A DNA stretch of 64,000 nucleotides. Source: Protaetia brevitarsis (lineage: Eukaryota; Arthropoda; Insecta; Coleoptera; Scarabaeidae). The stretch lies in NCBI GenBank assembly GCA_004143645.1, contig RXPK01000038.1, positions 1,161,980 to 1,225,979 on the forward strand, written 5' to 3'. Both the position numbers and the translations under genes were made by a program. The notes under the pieces were generated by a model. That model worked only from the letters and a program-made list of their open reading frames with translations. It did not search any database and was not told where the DNA came from. Below are positions 21,625 to 32,280 of the stretch, one piece after another; position 1 is the first letter of the stretch; each line of letters begins with the position of its first letter.

Positions 21625-22560
21625 GACAAGGATCGGCAAGAATAAAAACTTGTTGGAGTATCTCTTGATATCGCGGAGGATGCCATTAAAAGATATGTAC
21701 AACAACAATCTATCGTAGTACAAGTGAAAATAAAAATTTCAAAATCAACATTGCACAAAACACTGAAATGTGTTAAAACCTTTCTAATCTACAAATTACA
21801 AACATAAACCAGATGTTAGTAATAAGCATATATTCACATTCCTGCAGGAATATGCGTTGGTAGAATATTTAATCACAGTTTCCAAAATGTGCTGTGGAAT
21901 TGGAAACACAGGACTTTTAAAACTTCCATATCATTATCCTCAAAAAAACGCAAATCTCCTATCCAATGAAACGAGATGGAAAGTCTAACCCAAGACTAGA
22001 TTGGCAAAAACATCTTAGAATCAAACATAAGCACACATATTGTTTTTAAGAAAGCAAGAAAAAACAAGTTTAATCCGAGTTACGGCCGTTAATTCAACGA
22101 ATAACGACAATTTTGTCAATTTGCGTTGGGCTTGCACATAAGTTAGGGAAGATGACGGAGAGTAATTCTTTGTTAGCTTTTCAACATTTTCAAAGCATAC
22201 AAAGCCAACTAAACAAAAACCGATATTGTTGATACTCGATAACTACGAATCCCATATTAGTTTTGGTATTGTAAGTTATGACAAGGAACATCGTGTTGTG
22301 CTATTGACGTTTCCTTCGTACTGCAACTACAAACTGCAAGCATTCAACGCCTCAGTCAATGACTTATTACGAAAGTGCATAAAATTAATGACTCCGCCTC
22401 TGACACCGTATATCTCCAACTTATGTAAAAGGATGTTGTGGACCACTGAAGCGAATGTTTTGCCAACATCAAAGCTTTTGGCCCAGTGCTGTCCAACGTC
22501 ATTATCACATCATTCATAATTTTCTCCGCTCTTATTTGGTTCGCTTGCGTCCGAACCTCC
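21625..22560 (+). pseudogene. pogo/Tigger-like transposase relic
   Basis: Decayed frames from about 21840 read FLQEYALVEYLITVSKMCCG and GLLKLPYHYPQKN, matching the CENP-B-type DNA-binding domain of pogo transposases. The open part 22226-22519 has MLILDNYESHISFGIV (the LLxDNHxSH catalytic block with the second Asp), then VVLLTFPSYCNYKLQAFNAS (LPPHCSHxLQPLDV-type block, third carboxylate position altered to N) and a tail. Sequence between is broken by stops. Pogo elements insert at TA; I did not find clear termini. The changed residue and stops mean it is inactive. Confidence 0.75.
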
Positions 22561-24030
22561 TTAATATTATTTTATATTACCTATAAAGAAACATAATAAT
22601 AGTATAAATGTGCATACAAATTAATTAAGCAGCCGGCCTATATGTAACGATAATGGAAAATAAATTTAATTTGGAATTTTTTGGCGTGAGCTATGTAGAT
22701 ATTTGTTAGATACTCCTTCAACCACTTAAAACAATTACCCAACTTATATATAAATACCTTTCTACTTGTTACTTATAAATATAGGTAATAAATTATAAAC
22801 AGGAAAAATATCTTTTATAACTAGCATTCTAGTGTTGTATAATCTAACAAAATGTCGCGTACCGTTTATATGTGACTTAATAAAAGGCAATATTTCACCT
22901 TTATATCCCAGCGCGCATTACGCGATGTTGTCTATGTTAATTGTAACTAATACTCTTGTGTATCAGCGTTGCTGAGCATCGCTGTACATTATCAAGTTAC
23001 TGACATCGATAAGGATTTACTATGTAGTTAAAGTGTCGTGCACGTATGGTTATTAACGTCATAAAATCCATGAATGCATTACAACGATTGCCATTTAGAG
23101 CGGCTGCTCCTGTTACATCTTGATAGGGTAATAACAAACAAATCCAGAAATAAATTTTGATTAAACGTTTTATATGTCTCACATATCGTCGTAAATTAAA
23201 CACAACGAATACTATTAATGTAATCGAACGTACACTTTAGAAGGAAATATATTTACATTTTATAATTAAGTACCGTAAACAAATAAAAATTTGGTCAAAA
23301 AAAATGCGCTTTGAATACATTTTGTTTCAGAAAGAAGTTAATAATAAAATCGAAATCATCGATCTGACTCTAGCAAATAATAGCATCGAAAGCAAATTGA
23401 ATAATGTAAACCAGATTTCGATCTGGCCGTTCGACATGTCGACCAATTGAAATGTGCTTTCCATTCAATCATCGCTCGACTCCAATCGACCCTTGCCGAT
23501 TTCCAAGGAAAAAAATTGTCTCTACCACTTCACCGCATTACACAACTACTTTAATTAATTTCTAAACGTATTCTGATATTGTAGTACATTTTTTCTTTCG
23601 CGAAAGTGATTTTTTTTGTATAATAAATATATGTACCTATTTGTAATAGCTTAACACCACACAGATACCTTCGATTGGGAACACGTTTCTTTCAAATTAT
23701 GGGACCTCTCCCAGCAACCAACTGATTGTGAGTGCTGAATATACCTATTCGCACTCACAATCGCACCTTCGACCTGTCAATTGTCGTGATATGATAAAAG
23801 AAAGACGAAAGATATCATTTCTATACGTTAACAAAGTCGAGAAATACGCATGCTATTCTGCTGGGCAGTTGTGTGTCAGATATGCGCTCCGATATACCAT
23901 CTCCAATCCGTATGCTATCCCTGTCTAACAGCAAGCACTCGCCACTATTCTCTACCCTTGTCTAACTAATGTCCTAGCCAAAAATGTCAGTGATATCAAA
24001 ATACGTTTGTGCATTAGTGGAATAAAATCC
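22561..24030. other. Unique-looking AT-rich DNA with a less AT-rich block
   Basis: No gene. The part from about 23340 to 23520 is richer in CG dinucleotides (ATCGATCTGACTC, GGCCGTTCGACATGTCGACC, CGCTCGACTCCAATCGACCC) than its surroundings and has no repeat signature, so it could be a regulatory element. Frames at 23728-23928 and 22997-23203 carry no motif. Confidence 0.35.
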
Positions 24031-24040
24031 TAGTGTGACA

Positions 24041-24304
24041 CAGGCGCGTATACAACTTGGATTTATAGGGGGGGTAATGGAGATGATATTTTTATTTTAA
24101 CTAAAAAAAAAAAGGTCGGATCTTTTTCGATACAATTTGAATAGTGTCATCATGGAAGGGGTAATTACACAAAAAAAGGGAAAAAAGAAGGATGAATGTT
24201 TGTCTTTAAATGCAAAATTTTGATTTACAAGTAGGTTTCGTTGGCTCATGGGAGGGGGAGGGGGGTAATTACCCCCATTACCCCCGGTCTTGTATACGCG
24301 CGTG
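24041..24304. mobile_element. hAT-type MITE with perfect 8-bp target duplication
   Basis: Ends CAGGCGCGTATACAACTTGG (24041) and ...CTTGTATACGCGCGTG (to 24304) are inverted repeats beginning CAGG/CACG, as in hAT elements. GTGTGACA directly flanks both ends (24033-24040 and 24305-24312), an exact 8-bp duplication. The interior is non-coding and ends in G-rich/C-rich blocks that can pair (GGGGGGGTAATGG against CCCCCATTACCCCC). A related terminus (GACGCGTATACAGCTTGGGT) stands alone at about 54488. Confidence 0.9.
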
Positions 24305-24989
24305 GTGTGACATCTAGACAAATTGCTCGCGAAAGTAATATTAGTGCAACTGCTTTAAACCTAAACCTTTTACACAATAATTTAATAATTAATCGTACAA
24401 AATTAGCAAATCCTACGAACTTTTACCCGACGATTATTACTTTCGTATGGAATTTTGTGAATTAATGATTATTAAATATCCCGAACATGAATTTTTTTTC
24501 AATAATATGCTATTGGCGGGACGAATAGATACTTTATTTACTATTGTTAGGTTTATTAAGATCTGTGTTTGCTATTTTATTTGATTATTGAGTTTTAACA
24601 GTCTTGTTTATTGTTTCTTTTTTCTTTTGATACTGTTTAAGAGTTCTGTTACTGTAATTGATAGTTTACATTATCTGATGCTGCACACAAATGGACTGTT
24701 GGATTTAATATTATTTTTACAAACTTCATAAATCGTGTTTACAATGACTCGCTTAAGCAATTGGTTATTAATATGGTGAATATAATAATTCAGACCATCA
24801 ATAGCGGAGAAAAGACTATCAGGTTCAATTTTATTTTGGCTGAGCTATGACAATTCGCCGCACGTTAATAAATCTGTGCTCCGGCCGGGTGTGTAGGTAC
24901 GCCTACAGCTAAGTCCTCCCCATTTCCAGTCGCTTGAAATGCAATTCACAGCTTGCAACTTTTCAGCCGGTATACAGGCCTGGACAAAA

Positions 24990-25145
24990 TACATTCCAAA
25001 TAAACTAAAATACATTACTATAAAGTATTTAAGTAATTGTTATCGATTATTGTTATAGAGGAAAAGCCTTACGTCTCTCGTTTATACTAGTGTAAGTAAA
25101 AAAAATCACTATTGTATTCTATAGAATACAAAGTGATTTTTTTAT
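24990..25145. repeat. Tc1-like solo end and a perfect-style palindrome
   Basis: TATACAGGCCTGGACAAAAT at about 24971-24990 looks like an isolated Tc1/mariner terminus. At about 25099-25142, AAAAAAATCACT...GTATTCTATAGAATAC...AGTGATTTTTTT is a palindrome with arms of about 20 bases around a GTATTCTATAGAATAC core. Neither has a visible partner or coding sequence. Confidence 0.5.
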
Positions 25146-25544
25146 TAACATTGTTTATACGGATAGTGCTAACCCCTTTTTTCTTTCTTTGTTGACGTTA
25201 TTCTTTTTTTCTCCCTTTTGGGAATGTGGGTCAGAAGAAAATTGACATAATTTCTTTTTACTGGTTCTTAATAACATTTTCAAGTTTTAACAAAAGCTTA
25301 AAGTTATAAAACCCTACTCCTTGAGTTTAATTGCTACTTCTGATCTTAATAAGCTTATTACGAAACAAAGTTAAGACGCTATAATGTCTCTTGATTGACT
25401 TTTTCGTTTCCTTGTACATTCTTGCTACGAGTGAATTCGTGTAATTCAATATAATTAAATATTATATTAAATTAATATAATTATCTAAAATGTGTTTTTT
25501 AATTTGTATGCGACACGGTTAAATTTTAAATATTCACAAATTGC

Positions 25545-26045
25545 AAAGATTGCAAGCTTTTACAGTAAGAAATTAACAAATTAATGAATTTCTGCTTTTA
25601 ACTGTAATAATCCATCCCCTCGTTTGCTGGACGAGCGCTTTACCAATGAAGCTAGTAGAGGATGCGAATTCGAGCGTTTAATCGAACATACATATTAGAC
25701 CTTGAAAGGCCGGCAGGACGGCAAATATGATTGCAAGCTTTTACAGTAAGAAATTAACAAATTAATGAATTTCTGTTTTTAACTGTAATAATTTGGAGGA
25801 ATTTTTCCAAGAAATTTTTTTCTCCTCACGCAGGATTCGAACCTGCATCTCCTAGTAGAGGATGCGAATTCGAGCGTTTAACCGAACATAGATATTAGAT
25901 AAGCCGACAGGACGGCAAATACCCAAAGACTGCAAGCTTTTCGTCCGGCAAACGAGGGGATGCAGGTTAGAATCCCGCGCGAGGAGAAACATTTTTCTTG
26001 GAAAAAATCCTCCTAATTATTACAGTTAAAAGCAGAAATTTTTAA
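25545..26045. repeat. Rearranged cluster of tRNA-derived SINE pieces
   Basis: A 64-base block GATTGCAAGCTTTTACAGTA...AACTGTAATAA occurs at 25547-25610 and 25731-25792 in direct orientation, and part of it recurs inverted at about 26018-26045. A second block (AGTAGAGGATGCGAATTCGA...) follows each direct copy at about 25654 and 25854. tRNA-like pieces are placed between: minus-strand T-arm (GCAGGTTCGAATCCTGC, complement of about 25830-25846), a minus-strand D-arm/anticodon piece at about 25611-25652, and a plus-strand anticodon-plus-T-arm half at 25941-25988 (CGTCCGGCAAACGAGGGG, then GCAGGTTAGAATCCCGC). This is a tRNA-related SINE with internal inversion, not a working tRNA. Confidence 0.75.
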
Positions 26046-26520
26046 TTTGTGAATACACAAATTGTTGGACTATAATTATTGATTCTCATGGTGTAAAGTA
26101 TTTGTAATTATTTAATACTGCTTATAAAAATATATCGATTCCCAAAAATGACGCTACCATTGATGGAAATCAATCTTGTTGCCAATTCATTTTTTTCTGT
26201 TATATCTTTGACGTACGTGAACGACATTTACTTCTTCTGAATAATTATTTTTATTTGAATGCATTCATGTCAATCTTATTCGTATTTATTCGTTGTATTC
26301 CCGCACAATAAACTGCAAATACAATAATATAGATGCCAATACCACTTTTATTTCACAATACGTCAAGTTTTGACAGCTGTTACTTCCAGTACCTCTAAAT
26401 ATATACCAACATTTTTAAAACCCGTCCCGAAGCGGTTTCAAACACGAAAGTTATTCGAATACTAATAACTTAAAACGTCTTAAATTTGATAATAAAATAC
26501 ACGGTTTTATATATTTAAAA

Positions 26521-27546
26521 ATACCCTAACAACCAGAAATATTACATAGGTATTTTTAAAAATATATTTTATAAATATTTTTCGTGAGAGGTTTTTGAAT
26601 ATATTTTTCATATTTTTTTCTAAATATAGACAAAATATTCAATTAAAATATTTATTCCATATTTTAAAATTAATGTAAGCGCAATATTTTTTTCTAAAAT
26701 ATTTGTAAAATATTATTTAAATGAAAATTGAGATTTTTATGCAATCTATTTAATTTGTCAAAATGAACTAAAATTGTTCTTGGTTATTTAGAATGTTATA
26801 ACGTCGATAACGAAAAGTTGAAAACATACATAGAGTTGTCTAAAAGGCAATAACTGTTTTTTCACACTCACCATACAAGTTAATAATCAATAATTCTGCA
26901 TCTTTTAAGGCATACTGAAGGTTTATCAAATTAACACTATTTTTTAATTGAAGTGTTCTAAATAAAACACAATGTATTTATTATCATTTATTTAATAAGC
27001 CAATAAAAATGAAAAATACTCATTTTTAAGTCTAGCCTTGGCTGGTGCCAGGTACAACCCTATGGCTTTTTTCATATCTTCGGTAGTGCGCTCTCATGGG
27101 TTTCCTTGTAGCCTCTAAAACAATGCCAATTGTATTAGATCATACCATGAATAAAACATCGTACACACATTATCAACACCTACTAATACATTTGGAGCAT
27201 TTACAATGATTGGAGTGGTAGCTACATTCTAATACTTACGATACTTATTTTTACTTTATTTCATAATATTTGAAAACATTCTACGTACATACAAACAATA
27301 AAACAACACAACGTATTCTAACCTATATTTGAGGTTATGACGCTTATCTACCGAGATGAATCTCTTAAGCAAATCAACTAGCAATTTATCTGGTAGATGC
27401 AGAACATATATGATGCATAAAATTCCTACAATTATATTATTAAACGATTTCTGTACATAGCGATATTGAGCATTCCAATTATCTTATAAATTCATGACAT
27501 GTTCAAAGTTTGCTTACCTCGTAGTCACCACAAACACATAAAACAC
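26521..27546 (-). repeat. Intron-bearing dispersed repeat, copy 1 (partner 58860-59715, inverted)
   Basis: Reverse complement of this block matches 58860-59715 at high identity, from TACCCTAACAACCAGAAAT at the outer end to GTGACTACGAGGTAAGC at the inner end, where the assembly gap begins. Copy 1 carries about 170 bases of extra very AT-rich sequence (about 26545-26715) absent from copy 2. On the minus strand it has a donor AG|GTAAGC at 27518/27517 and an acceptor TTTTAG|AGGC at 27115/27114, both kept in copy 2. The less AT-rich part (27035-27115) may be an exon. Element class unknown. Confidence 0.75.
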
Positions 27547-27946
27547 NNNNNNNNNNNNNNNNNNNNNNNNNNNNNNNNNNNNNNNNNNNNNNNNNNNNNN
27601 NNNNNNNNNNNNNNNNNNNNNNNNNNNNNNNNNNNNNNNNNNNNNNNNNNNNNNNNNNNNNNNNNNNNNNNNNNNNNNNNNNNNNNNNNNNNNNNNNNNN
27701 NNNNNNNNNNNNNNNNNNNNNNNNNNNNNNNNNNNNNNNNNNNNNNNNNNNNNNNNNNNNNNNNNNNNNNNNNNNNNNNNNNNNNNNNNNNNNNNNNNNN
27801 NNNNNNNNNNNNNNNNNNNNNNNNNNNNNNNNNNNNNNNNNNNNNNNNNNNNNNNNNNNNNNNNNNNNNNNNNNNNNNNNNNNNNNNNNNNNNNNNNNNN
27901 NNNNNNNNNNNNNNNNNNNNNNNNNNNNNNNNNNNNNNNNNNNNNN
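27547..27946. other. Assembly gap (400 N)
   Basis: An unbroken run of exactly 400 N, possibly a placeholder rather than a measured length. It interrupts the region between the inner edge of the intron-bearing repeat and the 3' end of the piggyBac relic, so the missing piggyBac terminus and the rest of the repeat may lie here. Long open frames across it are meaningless. Confidence 1.
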
Positions 27947-27999
27947 CTTCTAGGAAAAAGGGGATCACAATAGATCTGAAACCCCAATCCTAATCTAAT

Positions 28000-29301
28000 C
28001 TAACGTTTACATAACCCTTTAGTCATACAAACATAATCACCTTGTACGTCTACTCCCATAGTTACTTGATTATAATCCTTCCATCTTGTAAAAGTTATGT
28101 GATCCTCAGAAGATTGTAAAGTATGAGCAGTGCTACGTCTTTCTTTCTTCAGGGCTTGCAGTGGAGCTTTATTTATGCGATCAGTCCGCAAAGTTCCAAT
28201 ACAATTTATACTATCGTCTCCTAACTCTTGCAATAAAGACACAGGATTAAAGAAGTTATCTATATATACCGTAGAATTTTGTGGGACGCAGCCTAAACAG
28301 AGTTTCTCCGTTATGCTGGAACCTAGGGTTTTCCCTTCAATTTTATCTCCAGCACCACATAGCGGATGGGCTTACCTTTTATAAATTGTTTCATGGTGTG
28401 ACGACCAAAATATGGCTCCATAGCTTCATCCAGAGAGAAAGAAGATCCAAGTGGTACCGCTAATATCTGGGAAATATTATTCATTTGGTTTATTAGAGTC
28501 TGTACTTTGTAAAGCTTATTGCTTGGGTCTTGAGTATTGTTATCGTTGAAATGCAGAAACCGATAAATATTTTCAAATCTGTCTCGTGATATACTATTGC
28601 TTACTAAGACATTATTGCTGCGTCTTGATTTGTTTCAATACATTTCGGAAAAGTTACCTTGCAATATCCTGACAACGGTTATATTGCCAAATACACATAC
28701 ATTCCAGTGCTATCACAGATAAACCTTGGTTTCCCTTGAATGCAGCGTACTTTTGTGATTAATTGCACATGAACTGAACAAAATCTTCAAACATGTCAAT
28801 AGGATGCAGATTTTGGTCTTTGATTTCTTGAACAATACTAGGTTCGTTCGTTTTTGGAATTTTTATTTTGTCTTTGCGCAGTAATATAGCACTTTTTCGT
28901 TCCAATCCGTCTTTTTCTTATTCACTTTTCTTTGTGTTTCATTTTTGCAATTGTGCTAGAGGGATATTATCACTATCATTCCAATCTTCGTCAGTCTTTT
29001 CTTGGTCTGCACATTTCTTAGAAGTCTCGATTTCAGGACGAACAATCAAGACTTCTATCGGTTGCTTCCGTACTTTGTCGATATCAAGAATCTCAGCCGT
29101 CTCCTCAACGTCACTTGGTGTATCATCTATATCGGTATCACGGCCATCATCCGTAGGCAATAACACAAAGTCCATTTGCTCGCATTTATTTACTATTTCA
29201 TAATCTTCGTTATCTGAATTCAAACCCTCTAAATAGTTTAAAAGTTCTTCGAAGTCCTTTGGGTCAGAGGGACTATAAAACTGTTTTCTAGCAATAAACA
29301 A
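28000..29301 (-). pseudogene. piggyBac-type transposase relic
   Basis: The N-terminal 120 residues (29301-28939) start MFIARKQFYSPSDPKDFEEL and are strongly acidic, as is common before the DDE domain of piggyBac transposases. The middle (28900-28250) is broken by shifts but shows KWKKVVHLLIGG-like sequence and STVYIDNFFNPVSLLQEL (the DNFFTS-type block with a catalytic Asp). The last open piece (28242-28000) reads INCIGTLRTDRINKAPL, matching the GTxRxNR block, then WKDYNQVTMGVDV and the stop complementing 28000-28002. Its 5' side ends at a TTAA-flanked terminus at 29727. piggyBac enzymes excise precisely at TTAA; this one is inactive. Confidence 0.85.
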
Positions 29302-29731
29302 AGATAGCCCTGATCTATGTATGTATACTACATATCCATATGTATATGCCTATTGTGTGATATATCATAAGGCTATTTTGCGCAGGCATAAGTGAATAAC
29401 AACAAACTAAATATATATATATAAAATGTCACAAATTATTTACCGTGCAATATATCATTGCAAACATATTTGTAATATAGTAAATTTAAAATAACCTTAC
29501 TTCAAGCTCATATTTTCAATTCCGAATGGACACACTTTGCAAGAATAATTTGAAATTGATACTAAGTATCGGCTTTGGGCATATACTATGCAATAACTTG
29601 GTGTAGATACTCGAAGAAATTGTACATAAAAGCAAAGACTTAATGTTCTTAAGCGCTTCTTTATGTAGGGGAAATTGAAATACAACTAACTGACGTATGT
29701 TAAAATCTTACTCTAGGCATTAATGGGTTAA
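29302..29731 (-). mobile_element. piggyBac 5' region and terminus with TTAA
   Basis: Read on the minus strand, TTAA (29731-29728) is followed by CCCATTAATGCCTAGAG, which has the CCC start and site preference of piggyBac-type ends. About 425 bases lie between this end and the first Met of the transposase. The opposite terminus should be beyond 28000, in or past the gap; I did not find it. Confidence 0.7.
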
Positions 29732-31398
29732 GATGTTTTCAAAAATGTGCACAATGGCACAGGTAGCAGGTATAAGCATATACTTAGTACAAGTACTATT
29801 GACATAATTTTGATACTCGTTGTATCCATTGCAATTACCATGTGAAATAAGTTAGATCAATCAATCGATCGTTCCATTTGTCATTTCCATTTTGCAAGAA
29901 CGCGTTCCAGGAATTTACGAAAATTCACGATTATCTCGTAAATAAGCAGCATAATCGTTTATCGCAGCGGCGACCAATTAAAACCCGTTATAAATAATTG
30001 TTTATCCGAATTTATCTCATGTCCTGTACAATAATTAAACGCTCGCGAAAATAATTGTGGCTTTTCGCGATCGCGCTCATGTTCTAACCAATGAGAGGAC
30101 AAAACGTTCGCGAGCGGGCAACTGTTGCGCGGTGTTGACAAAAAAATTCGCTCACCGTACCTATAGATTACTAGGTGGGAATTCTTTTGGCGATTGAACA
30201 TAGAATTCTGCCGGCATGGTAAGATCAAAAGGAAAAGGAAAATGTTTTGGTGGATGTTAGGGGAAATTAGTTTGGTTAGTTGGCTTAAATAACTTGGATT
30301 TTCTATAGAGTAATATCTTGCATAATTACGTTGTCGCGTCAATATCTAATAATTTTTTTATGCTAACTGTGTTCCTGGTTTATTTCTTGTAAATTCAAAA
30401 GCAAAAACAAAGCGGTAATTGCGTGCGAGAATACCACCAATCAGCGTATCAAAATTATACTTTAACAAGTGTATGATTAAAGATACATCATATTTCTTCT
30501 TCAGATATTAGACCCAGACCAATAATATTCGAGACATGAAAATGTTTGGACCTGACTCTAACGCCAAATCCAACTAATGAAATGGAACTTCTGATTTGAG
30601 TGCACATTGCCTTGTTATGACTCAAGAACGTTCTCCACAAGAAAACGGGAACAGCGAACTCAATAAATGCGATGCTCGACTTCATTTAAATTTTCTATCT
30701 GTCAGGTTGACATGTTCCCTTTGTCAGAAGTTGTTCTTCGCTTAAATGTATATTTATAAGGTCAATAAAACCTCCGAAAACTGTTCAAATGATTGTCAAG
30801 AAGATTTTGCAAGAGCGAACTTGGGAGAGCTTGATTCCTAATTGATAAAGAAAACTCAAAGATCGGCAGGTTCCGCGCTACAAAATTTGAATGAGCTGTC
30901 CGTTTCTTGTTACACTGTCCTTGATGACGTTAGACAATTACTAAGAGAAAATTTTTTTTAACACATAATTAGCTCGCCAAGAGAATCCACTAAGTGCGAC
31001 GCGAACATTAGAATTTAAAACACCTATAAAATGCAGGCAGTAAATAAACTTAATAATAACAAGTAATGCTAATCACCTCAGTACATCTGCTTGCACCCAA
31101 ATCATTTTTAGCGTCATTTTTGAGCATACTTTATCACTAACTATGTGATTGGTATAGAATTGCTATTTTTGTGCGTTGTGGTCATTTCTAAAGCACTGTC
31201 TCTAATCAAAGTATATTCACTGCTAAAAATACATCCAGTTAGTCATTGATGAATTCGTGAAAACATACTCTAAAACTTCGTTCACAAGCGAAAAAAGGAT
31301 TGCAGCGACATTAATGGCAAGTAGAAGCCGTGTTGTCATTTGTTGGTTAGGTATAATTATTAGCTTTATGTACTGGTTTAATGATTTACCTTGTCTTA
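29732..31398. other. Mostly unique DNA with a CpG-containing block
   Basis: No gene recognised. The stretch 29930-30130 has dense CG dinucleotides for this window (AAACGCTCGCGAAAATAATT, TTTTCGCGATCGCGCTCATG, AACGTTCGCGAGCGGGCAAC), including two copies of CGCTCGCGAA/TTCGCGAGCG in inverted order. Frames at 30488-30685 and 29959-30342 (minus) have no motif. Confidence 0.4.
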
Positions 31399-32278
31399 CA
31401 CTGTTGAAATATTCGCGTTTTGGCGTTAATTTTGCGCTAGTCAAATATTTAGTGTGATTTTTCCAACTTTGCCAGACGAGTGACTTACGGTATTGTAGTT
31501 AGAACAGAATTACTAGAATTTCGTGTGAATTCTTTGTTCATATGGGATTGACTATTTTCTAGACATTCAGAGCGTCACCAATCGGAATTTTTCCCTCGGA
31601 TAGAATATAGAACCCACCTATTCTATACAGTATTGCATTATACGCACCACGCATTGCACGTGTATCTGTTTCTGTTTTGATTTCCCGTATTAACTTATCC
31701 AACAAACCACCAAATGTGACTGACTTTGCAAAGTTTAACCTCGTGTAAAACGTTAATTCCGTGGCATAAAAAATTTCAACATCTTAAAGATGTATTGGGA
31801 ACATCTATTTACGCATTAGTTTAACTGAATCAAATAGCATAAAATTCACTATTTTATAATGGTTCTCAAAAATCATTTTAAAAATTGGGTACCGTTTAGT
31901 TGAACAAAAACTGTGAATGAGTTGGTTTTGCATATTTATAATTGGAAAACGTCTTAAGAGGAGATATTATAGCCACTAAGAATAGGAGTTGCATATTAAA
32001 AGGAACGTTGTGTTTTAGGAAAATGGTGTTAAAACACCCAATAGGACGCATTCATTTATTTTAAACAGCTAGTAATTTTCTAGTCTAGATAAATAAATGT
32101 GAAGAAGTATTTTATAATTCCACGTGTCGATTGGACAAAATACCCTTAGCAATAGACAATATGATATCTTTGGCTCGTCAAATTTAAACTTTATAGTTCT
32201 CGACAAAATAACACGAAAGAGTGTGGACCTTCTGACTAATTAAAATTAGTCAAAAAAGTGTTTAAATTTTCAACAGTG
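31399..32278. mobile_element. 880-bp TA-flanked non-autonomous element, copy 1
   Basis: The ends CACTGTTGAAA (31399) and TTTCAACAGTG (to 32278) are inverted, flanked by TA at 31397-31398 and 32279-32280. The full length is shared with 56773-57642 in inverted orientation: for example GGCGTTAATTTTGCGCTAGT near one end and CACGAAAGAGTGTGGACCTT near the other. No transposase is encoded. Two copies with their own TA sites show it transposes; the TA site fits Tc1/mariner-type mobilisation. Confidence 0.9.
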
Positions 32279-32280
32279 TA

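Noticed and set aside
25830..25988. A working tRNA gene
   Set aside because: Only halves are present in opposite orientation, and no contiguous acceptor, D, anticodon and T arms can be assembled on one strand.
25545..26045. CRISPR-like array (repeated 64-base module)
   Set aside because: Only two direct copies, long repeat units and tRNA-like content; the genome is clearly eukaryotic.
27499..27993. Long open frames of 147-164 codons across the gap on both strands
   Set aside because: They consist almost wholly of N; no sequence supports them.
26521..29731. One piggyBac element spanning from 26521 to 29727
   Set aside because: The 26521 end (TACCCTAACA) does not match the 29727 end (CCCATTAATGCC), lacks an adjacent TTAA, and has a twin at 59715 without piggyBac coding sequence.
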